A stretch of DNA of 64,000 nt, from positions 310,001 through 374,000 of the forward strand of contig JALLLT010000040.1 in assembly GCA_025266875.1 (NCBI GenBank), given 5' to 3'. The translations under genes were made by a program, and so were the position numbers. The stretch is from Fennellomyces sp. T-0311 (lineage: Eukaryota > Mucoromycota > Mucoromycetes > Mucorales > Lichtheimiaceae). Shown piece after piece: positions 12,178 to 24,921 of this stretch. The first letter of the stretch is position 1. Every line of letters begins with the position of its first letter. Below the pieces are notes generated by a model. It was not told the origin of the DNA. It searched no databases and saw only the letters and a program-made list of their open reading frames with translations.

Positions 12178-14318
12178 TTAAAAGCCATAACCATGACCAT
12201 CTGATGTTTTTCCTTGGTTGGACGAAGGTGCAACAGATGACACAGATGGTGGAATATACAAGATTTCATCTTCGTCTACTCCACCACCTTGTAAAATATC
12301 ATTGATGTTTTCAGTTTTCCGACGTTCTTGTTCCTCGTATACCTTGAGGCGTACTTCGGCTTGCTCCATGTTGATATAACCAATGATAATCAGAGGAAGG
12401 ATCTGCGCCACTGCGCAAAATATGAAACCAGTGTGGATGATCCGCGTTGCCTCGGTCACACCGCTGATCAATGCTGGTCCGAAGAATTGCGCCACTTTTG
12501 AAACGATACCGAATAGCGCAAAAAATTTGTTTTCTTGTCCCGTGGGTATTAGTTCAGACCTTTTGTGTTACTTGTTAGTATGTAAGTCGATCTATCTCTT
12601 TTTTTTTTCAAACGCACATTAGAGTCTGAGAATAAGCATAAAATGGGGCAGTAAATAAGCCAAACTATTGATTCATTAATGAGTATATTGGTGATTTGTG
12701 ATAGGATTAAAAGAAACTAACCCAGGCATTGTAAATCCACAGCTCAATCTCGGTGTGATAGCCAAACGAGTTGCTTCCGATGCCAACACAGCCCCAAAGT
12801 GCTGCAACAGCTGAGAATCCAGTGGAGATTTGAAGCATTGTTTTCGTACTCAGTTGGAAATGCTTTTGCACATACAAGAACCCGAAGCATCCAATAATCG
12901 AACAAGCGGCATTGATAAGGTTCATGTAGGTCTGCAAAAGCCCGTCGTAGTTGGTGATATTGACTGTCAGCACACCTACCACGCTGTTCATGCTTCCTAC
13001 AGCATCACTCAGGAAAAAGTATCCAATAAGGAAAAGGAATGTTTGTGGGAGGCGACGGTACTCTTTCACGGCTCTACCCGCTATTTTCCAAATAAGTCTC
13101 TAAAGTTCAAATCAAGTCATTTAAACTGACCTTCTTTCCAGCCATATGTAAAGTAATTGGCGCGTGGTGGCAAAGATGGTCCTGGACGATGCTTTTGGAC
13201 GATGAACCATGGTATTGCGCATAACAACCAGTAGCCACCACATATAGCACTGTAAATCGAGTTGCTGTATTCCGGTACCGCGTCCCATGAGACCTTGTAG
13301 TGTCTTGCTAAGCTATTGCCGACGATGATATTCAGTACTGATATGATGACGAAGCCAATGTTTGACCAAGCTGTCGATACAGCTGAAATATGGTTTCGGG
13401 TAATCGATTCAATTACAACATAGTCGTCCTGATCTATGTTGCTGCGCTTCGCTGCACGAACTTTGGGGTCGTTGACGGCGAGTACGGGGAAAACAGCCCA
13501 GTAAAAGACGAGTGAAGCTCCGTAGGTGATTTGGAAAATGAGACCGATAAGCAACGGTACACCCCAGTATTGGCTAGCCGTGTCGTCAAAGGCGAGAAAG
13601 GATATCTGTGCGGCACATGAAATAACAGTGATGACGATCAGCATCTGAGCGCTGTTATTTCCATAATCTGCCAATGAACCTTTTTTTGGACTGTATTGTT
13701 AGTTTTTGTAAATAAAATAAAACGATGTCCTTTTTACCTATGGTTGTCAATAAGATTGCTTGGATCAATGCGTTCAAGCCGTTGTTTAAGAGGATAATGC
13801 TGGCGACACTGACACTGGAATTGCCAAGCATTACTTCACAGGGAGCATCATTTATACCGCATGAAACCTCGCCCGCAGCACCCTGAGTCGGATCCCAACC
13901 ATTCTGACTGATCAGGTATTGCACCATGGTGGGCACGTAAGTATAATTATTGATCTAAAATGCGAGCCTGAGTTATCGTATCGAGGATGGTTGAAAAAAC
14001 AAACACTTACTCCATTGTTCTATATATTGCGATCGATCAAGCCGTGCATCAGTACTACGTATAAAAATAGGACAGATATCCTCTTACCCCATTACTATTT
14101 AAACGATTAATCTTTTGTTGCACAAATACATCGATGGTGTTTGGTTTTTTTTTTACTTGCTAGTAAAGATAATATGTCCATCGTTCCCATGGTGTCGTTT
14201 GTGGTACTCGATCCCATTCCGGAACGTCATTGCCTTTTTGTACTTCTTCGTCGGTCGGATATTCACGATTGAGTGTCAAAATCTTGTTCCAGTCCAAGTT
14301 AGACGGTGAAACTCGCAT
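12178..14318 (-). CDS. Atg22-like vacuolar amino-acid effluxer (MFS)
   Basis: Multi-pass transporter of the Atg22 family, which exports amino acids from the vacuole after autophagic breakdown. Well-supported exons are 13738-13954, 13131-13679, 12722-13080, a 47-nt exon 12618-12664 (GLFTAPFYAYSQ) and 12178-12559 (SELIPTGQENKFFALFG, a strong Atg22 signature). These phases agree with each other to the stop at 12178. The long loop before TM5 (ITRNHISAVSTAWSNIG) is also typical. An N-terminal exon from ATG 14316-14318 reads as an Asp/Glu-rich tail ending in WERWTYYLY and then hits TAG at about 14163. I found no clean splice from it into the 13954 exon, so the first transmembrane segment is unresolved: GC-AG intron, missed micro-exon or inactivating change. 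Confidence 0.8.
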
Positions 14319-14992
14319 ATTAAGTTGCTACGAGATATAATGGAGGGAAGTGAGGGAAAAAAAGAGTAAAAGCAAGAGAGAGAAAAAAGGTGGCAAGTGA
14401 TTGTTCATCTTCATTTTCCTCCCCTTTTACTAAAGTGGGAAAAAAGGGCTTGCTTGAAACAGCTGCAGTTCCTCCAAACATACATGCGTTGCGTTTGTTT
14501 TTTTCAGCCACCCTATCACGCTCTCAAGCGCCAAGCGCTTAGGGCGATCTTGTGCTGTCACACCATCGTGTACTCGTTCTTCACTGCCATTGCAAATGTT
14601 GTCCATTTGATTATATGCATAGGAGGGCTTACCCCTTCCTTTTATCACAACACGGCAACGGCATTCCCACGTTGAATGGCTACGAATGACGCAGTGATGC
14701 ATGCAGAAAATAGATAAGACGAGGAAAGACCTTGTTTTCGGGCGGTCTGTTACCGGGTTGCTATTTTTCTCTTTGTTGATGCTTACTGCGCCTGTTGTTT
14801 TGACAGCAGCCACAGCGGGCATGTAAATTCTATGAAATGAATGGCTCTTTTACGCAGTTGGCATCAAGTAGAAATACTGGGGAACATTAAAGTAAAGAAA
14901 CGAAGACGAGGAGCAGGGGGATGAGCGGGACGGTAAAATGGTACAAATGTAAGGGGGACTTCGTGCCGTTATCGGTCTGTGCAGTATACACT
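14319..14992. other. Intergenic region between tandem Atg22-like and Cdc50 genes
   Basis: About 0.67 kb upstream of the Atg22-like start. Pyrimidine/purine-rich tracts (14345-14420) are promoter-like. Open frames on both strands here have biased composition and no recognisable domain, so I treat them as chance. Confidence 0.45.
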
Positions 14993-16487
14993 CTACTCGT
15001 CTTTCTCCAGCTTTCTGCGGCGCTTGTTTGTTGGTAGACCTCCACCAGGTTTATTCCAAGAAAGATAACTGGTGTCTCCCAATTTTCTTTTTTTTAACAG
15101 ATGAAATCCGTGAGTAACACATGCTTTTTTTTCACTCGGAAAACATACCTCGGTTTAATGCATTGAGCGAGTGTGAAAATCAGACCAACCAAAACACATA
15201 GTCCACCAATGGCCATATATGCAATGCCAATGTACGGGTTACGGCCGCCGAGAGGTGTTGTGGTTGATAAAACCAGCCACTTGGTGCCCTCGTACTGCAA
15301 CGTATCGAAATCTTCGTCGATAATTAGCTTTATGCTACTTTTATATTGCGTTGTAGTAAACAGAACAAAACTTACTCATATCAATGTACACGCGCCATCG
15401 ATCGGCAGGAAGATCATCGTTGTCATTTCTTGCCCAGATCTTGCGGAAATCAGGTAAAGCGGCCATATGCATCCAGACCATTAGACGTTCCATGGCATGC
15501 AGGTTCGGTGGTGGATGCTGCTCATCGTAACGACCGTCCGGATAGCGAGATGCCCAATTAGGCGGGGGCACGAGTTCCGAGATGTTGTAATCTGTATGCT
15601 CTCTGTATTTCTGGAAGTCCTCCGGCCAAGCAATACCCTTCGCACTAAAAGTGTAGTTTCCACCATTCGTTACCGAAGTCAAATTGGATGCGGTATCTAA
15701 TTCCCGGTATCAGTAAAAAGGAAGAGAGTGTGACAGAAGCTGTCGGTATAGTACCATTGAACATTGAGTTTGCAACCAATCCACATGGGTATACAACACC
15801 ACCATCCCTATGCGCTAACGGACCACAGTTTGTTTCTAGGGAGCCACTTGATACGCGGTGACCTAGCAACTGGAACGGGTCGTAATTTTTGATATACAGA
15901 CGGTGGTTTTGATAGAAATTCGTCAGTCGATAGTACATGTACAAGGGCCCTTTCATCGTGTTGGGGACTGTAAAGTCGAGCACACACTGCTTGATTGTTA
16001 AATTATTAGGATTGTGGAATTCAGGATCTTGAAACTCGGTAACGTTCTCGTAGTGATATGCTGGTGCTTCGATGGTCGTGATATTAAACTCTTTTGACAT
16101 CAAATAACTGTAAAGGCTCGGCGCAAGATAGACAGGGTTCTCATATTGCGCACAGTATGAGTAATTGATCATGATTTCATCAACCTAATTTTCCATCAGT
16201 CTCATTTACTTTCAATGATGGTGCGTCTTAAAAACGTACATGGCCATTGTCCCAGTATAAGAGACCACCGATGGGTAGAAACAAAATGCCAACAATGAAG
16301 AATGCTGGTAGCACATTCCTTGGGGTGAGAACGGGTTGCCAAGCCGGAAGACGCTGTTGCCGAAAAGCGCCATCTAGAGAATAACAGTGAGTCGGTGGCA
16401 ATCCAAATGAAAAAGGGATACTCGTAATTTACCTACGGGCTTTCGAGATTTCTGTGTTGTCTCGTCCTTTTCAACCTCTTCAGACAT
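14993..16487 (-). CDS. Cdc50/Lem3-family P4-ATPase (flippase) accessory subunit
   Basis: Beta subunit that partners P4-ATPases for phospholipid flipping and ER exit in the Golgi, endosomal or plasma membranes. 398 residues in six exons: 16433-16487, 16240-16373, 15755-16184, 15376-15696, 15149-15311 and 14993-15086. The cytosolic N-terminus is followed by TM1 (FFIVGILFLPIGGLLYW), a large Cys- and N-glycosylation-rich lumenal domain including the family landmark CGLVANSMFNDT, restored exactly by the exon 3/4 splice, and TM2 near the C-terminus (GIAYMAIGGLCVLVGLIF). The basic tail ends in KRRRKLEKDE. The start at 16485-16487 is the first ATG. It is divergent from the inositol oxygenase gene across 1.4 kb. 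Confidence 0.95.
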
Positions 16488-17870
16488 ATACAAACAATGG
16501 TTTAGCTTTGGTGTCTCAAAAAATAAAATTTAAAGCATTTCGGTCGAATTATTCAGCCGGGGGATGGCCCGGCTCGCAACCACGTTCCATCCGCTTTCGT
16601 CCCAGCTCATTAGTTTTTACACACTCGTCAGTTTCTCTAGGCACTTTTCGTGCTTTCATGGTCCAAGTATAGCTGACGAGGCACTATATGATATGACGGA
16701 GCAACTGAAAAATCCCAGTTCGGTTCATTGTCTGCTGGGTTACAATGTGTTGTTGCAGATCGCCCATCATTGGTAGCGAGGGTGCATCTGTTGTCTAAGT
16801 ATCCATATTTGCTGTCCATGGAAAGCTGATTCGTTCATACCTCATATTAAAGATAAAATACCTATGCCGATAAGATCCCACTATTAGGGAATACTATAAT
16901 GCTTGTACATGCTCCATTCGATAAGTGCTTGTATGTTATTCAGGTTGGTTGCGTCCACATTTAATCGGACTAGCACTAAGTATATTTCACGCTAGTGATA
17001 CTGGGAATGGAACTAGGATTTGCTGTACGTAATTTTTTACCAACACATATCTACTGGTTCAAGATGTTCCCAATTATTCATTGGTAAAAAAAATCAGTTA
17101 GAATGGATGGGCCGTTTGCAGAGAGGAACCAGTGGTAAGAGATGCCAAACATCTGTGGCGATCTATATACTCATTTTTGATACCGTACACGAAATCAAAT
17201 AGTTATAGTTGCGGTTTGTTTGTTTGCGAGTGGTCATGTAACCTGTCATCTACATAGTATCGTCTCCTGCAAGCACTTTATTGTGTCGTCTATTTCGATG
17301 ACCGTTGCTCGTAAATAGTTAATGCACTTTATTTCTGTAAATTAAATAAGCATTTTAGGTTCGAATGTTATTAAGCAGCGTGTTTATACGGACGTTCAGT
17401 TAGAAGCATTGACAGGCCTGGCCAAATTTAGACCGGCACGTGAGCAAAGATAAAACGCTTGAGCCACACACAGCTGTGGAAACAGCCATATGACACCTGT
17501 GCTGGAACCATCATGAATAAGGGGTGATGATTAGATACAGGTAGAATGCATAACTCATATGAATAACGCTGCACATCTTTAACTCTTTAATCATCATTTT
17601 CAACAGAACCGATTGGGCTTAGATTAAGACATTGCATGAGTGAACTCGGCGATATCCGCTCTTTCACACGCAACACGGACCTTCCATAAACGGGAAAGCA
17701 TTGTTGAGACACTAATTTCCGCGCTATAGTTCAACTTTATCTAGCCTGTTTGTTTGACAACAGCTGGTACATAAATCATAAGAGGGGATTCTTTTCCCAT
17801 GGCTTGCATATAATATATAAAGAATACATTTCATACTTTTTTACTTACCACCTTTTTTCCACAAATCAGT
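16488..17870. other. Intergenic region between divergent Cdc50 and inositol oxygenase genes
   Basis: About 1.4 kb with no supported gene. A TATA-like run (taatatataaag, about 17810-17821) lies 50-60 bp before the inositol oxygenase ATG. A pyrimidine-rich tract ending in cag at 17869 sits directly before that ATG and could be a 5' UTR intron acceptor. Confidence 0.5.
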
Positions 17871-18811
17871 ATGAGAGATCTTGCCAAATTGACTGAAGCT
17901 GCCCGCGTTACCGAAGCATGGGAGGAATATCTGCAAACCAAATATGGCGGTAACAAATCGGACAAGGATACAGCTGCATTCCGTGATTATGAAAATGCAT
18001 TGCAAGTGCAACCGACGGTGGCCGCATTCTACAAGGAGAATCACGAAAAGCAAACACTGGCGCATGTCCTTGCAATGAAAGAAAAATACAAGCCATTGGA
18101 TAAGGCGTACCTGGGCATTTGGGAAGTGCTCGTAATCTTGAACGAACTGGTCGATGACTCGGATCCGGATATTCAAATGCCACAAATGGTTCATGCCTTG
18201 CAATCAGCTGAAGCAGCTCGCCGTGACGGTCGACCGCGATGGATGATCCTTACTGCTCTGATTCATGATCTTGGTAAATACCTGTATTTCATGAACGAGG
18301 ATCAATGGACGGTAAGAAAATGGATGATCTGGACAAACACAAACCTTAACAAACTCATGGTACACGTGATTTTACTTAGGTGGTAGGCGACACATTTCCT
18401 GTTGGATGCAAATTTTCAGATAAGATTGTTCATCCGGAATACTTTGCAAACAATCCTGATATCGACCATCCAGTCTATTCGACCCAATATGGTATCTATG
18501 AACCAAATTGCGGTCTTGAGAACATTCACTTGAGCTTCGGGCATGACGAATATATGGCTATGGTTTGCAAGAACTATCTTCCTCCCGAAGCACTTTACAT
18601 TATCCGCCATCACTCGTTCTATTCCTGTCACACCGAAGGAAGTTATTCATGGTTATTGAATGAAAAAGATATCGAAATGATGAAATGGGTCAAGACATTT
18701 AATCAGTACGATCTTTACTCCAAAGCAGAGAAGGAACCTGTCGTCGAAGAGCTTAAGCCATACTATCAGGAGCTGATTGCTGAATTCTTCCCGGAAAAGA
18801 TCCGTTGGTAA
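17871..18811 (+). CDS. Myo-inositol oxygenase
   Basis: Non-haem di-iron enzyme (EC 1.13.99.1) that cleaves myo-inositol with O2 to D-glucuronate, the first step of inositol catabolism; cytosolic. 291 residues in two exons, 17871-18311 and 18380-18811, with a 68-nt intron splitting QWT from [10 protein letters not shown]. All iron ligands expected for the family are visible: His in the FRDYENA-distal helix region, the HD of LIHDLGK, the H of LSFGHDEYM, the H of IRHHSFY and the D of NQYDLYSK. Length is close to the mammalian enzyme (285). The N-terminus has no targeting signal. No other inositol-pathway gene lies nearby. Confidence 0.96.
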
Positions 18812-18990
18812 TCTTTTGTAAATATGTACATTTTTGGAAAGAATAAAGAAGTATGCGTGTATCCTTTAATAAATCTGATCAACTTTTTTCGGATGACACG
18901 GTTATCGCTGTGTAAGCGTGTTTTTGTATGCTATTATTATGTGGATAGGGTACGTGTACTGTGGATTAAATGTATATCCAAATGTAGTGA

Positions 18991-21105
<2,115 letters not shown>

Positions 21106-21724
21106 CTTCTTCGTGATGATTTTGAGTAAGAAGTATACAAACAATCAGAAAAAAAAGGAGAAGTGGGAAAATATATCCCATCTTTTATATTGCTATATTT
21201 TCTATGTGTTCACCGGCGGAACACGTCTTTGCTGATGTCCCACCAATAAATGCAGCGTGCCCCTTTTTAAGAAACTCCTTTATGTAAATTTGATATTTTC
21301 CTCTGTCTCGTTTCGTAGCATTTCAATGTTTGCTATAAATAAATGCTCTACTACTAAGATTTACTCCTCGAGCTAATGTTTGTATCATGTTTGTGTTGAT
21401 ACAGTAGACAATGCCCACGATTATTAATTATAACGACACCTTACTATCGGTAATTGGCCACACGAATTGGTTTAAGTGAATATATAGTTTAAGGATCGTC
21501 CTTGGAGGAGTATAAGGAGAAATGGTTATCTATTCGTTTCTAAGTGTTCGATTTGCCGAATGGTGATCTGGATTATTCCGGGTGCTTATGCACGTCATGA
21601 ATTACATTTAATGTACCCAATTGGACACGTACTCTCAAAAAGAAATAGATAATTCCAGTAAATTACTACTGTGGTAGTGGAAGATGTTCATGTTAACGAC
21701 ATAGGGTAGACGGCGAGCAGCGCT
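21106..21724. other. Promoter-side intergenic region of the GH47 gene
   Basis: About 0.6 kb, AT-rich, upstream of the mannosidase start. A TATA-like segment (ttatattgctatatt) lies near 21185-21200. No gene was found. Confidence 0.4.
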
Positions 21725-22210
21725 TTACAACGTACATACATAAAAGCACGTGGAAAACATTAAGTTGACATAAAAAAGTACTGTATACATTTTCTCTAGT
21801 GCACAGAAGAGTGCAGAATTACATATGGAGAAGATACCTGGTGGTATAAGTAACAGATCTGAAACTATAAATGGTAAACTTATGGACACAAAGCACAGTC
21901 GATCTCCAGGGACGTTTGGCGTTATTGCAAGTTGCAAACAACAGCTAATCCGCATAAAATCGTCTCCGTATATTTCAACTCCTTTCAAATCAACTTTATG
22001 CGAGTCTTTTCGCTCACCGAATCCGTCTTCTGAAGCAGCTAATTCCAGCCTTACATGCTCAGTAGCTACACTACTCCTTAATTTCAATCTCCATACGACT
22101 ATTCCTTTTAGCCGTATCTTCCGGCCGATCGTATCTAAGACCAACCCCATGTACGTAGAGAAATTAAAATCTCGAAAAGCGTTAATAATGAATTGATGAT
22201 CGAGGGGCAC
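21725..22210 (-). pseudogene. Isolated open frame of about 160 codons, no recognised family
   Basis: The frame is open on the minus strand but begins with GTG; the first in-frame ATG is about 20 codons in (TYMGLVLD). The middle has protein-like composition (charged and hydrophobic alternation, for example VEIYGDDFMRI), while the C-terminal third is mostly hydrophobic and resembles translated non-coding AT-rich DNA. It lies in the same gene-poor block as other broken minus-strand reading frames (23.05-24.92 kb), so it may be part of one relic. No function is assigned. Confidence 0.25.
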
Positions 22211-23055
22211 CCTGGTGTATGTGTCAGCATACTAAAGTTCCGAGGCGGTAGCTGTCATACAGGAACCAGAGATATTTTTAGTTTATAACATCAAGGTTTT
22301 GAGCAAGGGATACGTCTTTTAAGCATTTTCTTAACAGTTCCATGTACATTCTGCTTTACCCCTGTCCGGTAGCTCGATAAAGTAGTGTCCGTTATGGGAT
22401 ATACTACCTCCTAAGCGCTTTTTTTTTACTTATCGCTAGTTTATATTGTATCCTTCTAAGTGATAACACAAAGAGAAACTTACAGTAATATAAAGGTCAC
22501 CTTAACTTATTGATACTAAAAGCAATAAAAGAGAATGGACCCTTCACTCCCAAAAGTACGCCATTATTCTCCGCATACAACACGTTGTTACGAGAAAGCT
22601 ATGTCGCCATACGTATTCGCCCTTTAACCATTGTCTATGCAGATCTTACTTCTTGTTTCACATTGCTCTTTGTATGAGATGTTCAACTTTTTGTCCAAAT
22701 TTCTGCCCAACTACCCGATATATCAATTCTCTGCCCTTCTCGTGCATAGTTTCGTAACATATAAGTACAATAACAGTATCTAAACGAGACAAATCAGTTA
22801 GCAACATTACAAACAATCTCATCTGGCCTTATTTTGTTATTTTCTGAAGCCAAAGAGCTTCTTCAGTTAACTCACGCACATTCTATTTCTCTATTTCAAC
22901 CCTTATTTGAAATAGGTAGTAAGTTATATTATATTCGGGGACCTCGCATGTGAAATGTTTTAAAGGTGGATAAATCGGCTTAAATGTTCTTTTTTGCAGA
23001 GCATACTAAACAGCCGCATATATATACGTTATTCATCGCTTAAAGAGTTAATATA
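22211..23055. other. Stretch with no recognised feature
   Basis: AT-rich sequence with no open frame above 60 codons that looks coding. Confidence 0.5.
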
Positions 23056-24918
23056 TTACTTTGAACTAAAAACCATACCGAAAGTTTGGAATGAATTGCC
23101 CCACCAGTTTGATGAGGCATGAAACAATAGCTCTAACCATTGTTGGTCCCAAATGCTATGATTAATATCGAATGATGATTCAATTGTTACTATTGATGAT
23201 CTGAGATAAAATGCTGGCTTATTGTTTACAGATGGAGGTCTTACGACATACCGCAAGCGCCAGAAATAGGATGTATTGGTTATGACGCGGTATTATGGAA
23301 TGAAAGCGGCTGCGAATTGCATAAAACTATTGTGTTTCGTGGCGTTTATTGATTACCAGTGTCCATATCTCTCTTTGTACGCGGTAAAACTGCTGATTAT
23401 GTCTGCGGATTGCGACTGTAACGATACCCATTTCCTTTTTCAGCTGAGGATGCTGAGCACCATCCACCAATGCGGAGGAACGGCCTCTCTTATAAATATC
23501 CTGAGCTTCCAGAAGATAGCTTTGCTTGATGCAGATGCGTATCATACTGAGAAAATCCTCAACTGATTATTTCGAAGCAACAGGTTCTCGAGTAGTCGGT
23601 TTCTATTACTCAACCTTAGGCACATTTTCACACAGAAATTCTTTGGACTATAATATAAAATTATGTAGACTTATTACACTGCCTGTGTATTTCCGGTGTC
23701 AAGTATGTCGAATGATATCAGCCGAATATAAGTATACTGATACGAAGGTCACTTTGTTAAAGCATCACTGCTAGATTACTTGGTGATTGACTTTATCTAT
23801 TACACACATGATTGCTTTCTGAACGGCAGATGAGCGGTTTGTAGAAGTAAAGCTCTGACGTTGTCGTACCCGTATACGATATCATAAGCATCGATTAATA
23901 GCACACTTCCTGGAACTTATTTATAATATCTTCTTGGCGGAACATTAAGCTTACATACATATATACATAATACTTGAGAAGCTCATTACCTTCACGTATG
24001 TTGAAGGCATCCATAACTTCAGGCAGAAACTCATTATTGCCATAATGAACTTCGATGAGCGCGTCTCGTAGCCGTCCTTAAAAGTAACTATATAACGATG
24101 TATATTAAGAGCTAGTGTCACCTGCCTCGCTTTGCTAGTATGCAAAAATATAATCTTACAAAATTTAAAGTATGTTTCTCTCTTTCAGCTGGCACTCGAA
24201 GTATATAACATTGGATTCATCCATAAACGTCTACGGTCTAGTTTCAATATCCGAACTGGTAGCAGTGTCGTGGGATAGCATACATACATACGTAGCAACA
24301 TTTCTCTATTCTGTTTCTTTGAGAACCAGGTTCGCCTAGCTAAAGGCTCAGCCTTATAATTTAAGAGCATGATTGTTTGGATCTTAGCCACACTATTTAT
24401 GCCCACAAGCGGAAGCTGTGTTTTATGATCACAAAATAAAAAACTGATATATGTTTTTCACAAACTGATAAAGCGACGTCAAAAGTCTGATCATTGTCGT
24501 TCCAGGGCAAGCAATAGAGCATCCTTTACAAAAATCATCGATTTCAAAAGCATCCTGATAAATGCCATGGCATGTATCTTCAGGTAGCCAACGCTTATCA
24601 ACACCTTGCTTTTTTTTTTGAAAGACTGCTGAGTATGCCAACAATGCATGAGCTTGGGGAACTATAGGAGCTGTATACTTGGTTTTTGGAAAGAGAGTGC
24701 GCCAAGTAGCAATGCATATTGCTTGACCACATGATCCACTGCATGTCATATGAGTTGTTTAGGTTTCTATGGAGATTGACGGAGAGTGGCACTCCATAAG
24801 GTATACATTCAGGGACCCAAACAGATTTGATCCGAAAAAATGATACTTGACCAATAAAGGTAGGGTCAGTATTGATGGTTTTGCCACTCTTTCCTCTCTT
24901 TTTCTTCTGATTCAACAC
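23056..24918 (-). pseudogene. Broken coding-like sequence, possible decayed gene or transposon remnant
   Basis: Several minus-strand segments have convincing protein character but sit in different frames with stops between them. Examples are 24437-24720 (Cys-containing, WLPEDTCHGIYQDAFEIDDF), a segment just upstream in another frame (about 24725-24918), 23985-24075 (LIEVHYGNNEFLPEVMDAF, flanked by a plausible acceptor and donor), 23345-23545 (YLLEAQDIYKRGRSSALVDG) and 23056-23200 (SIWDQQWLELLFHASSNWWG). I could not chain them into one frame with standard introns, and the 5' end has no ATG before it overlaps exon 1 of the phospholipase gene on the other strand. They may be a decayed gene or mobile-element ORF. 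I recognise no family. Confidence 0.3.
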
Positions 24919-24921
24919 CCC

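Noticed and set aside
14430..14822. 130-codon minus-strand open frame between Atg22-like and Cdc50 genes
   Set aside because: Composition is that of chance translation, and no domain or splice support; it lies in the promoter region of the Atg22-like gene.
17355..17375. tRNA B-box-like ggttcgaat
   Set aside because: No acceptor-stem complement, anticodon arm or A-box at the right distance; likewise for the similar site near 35375.
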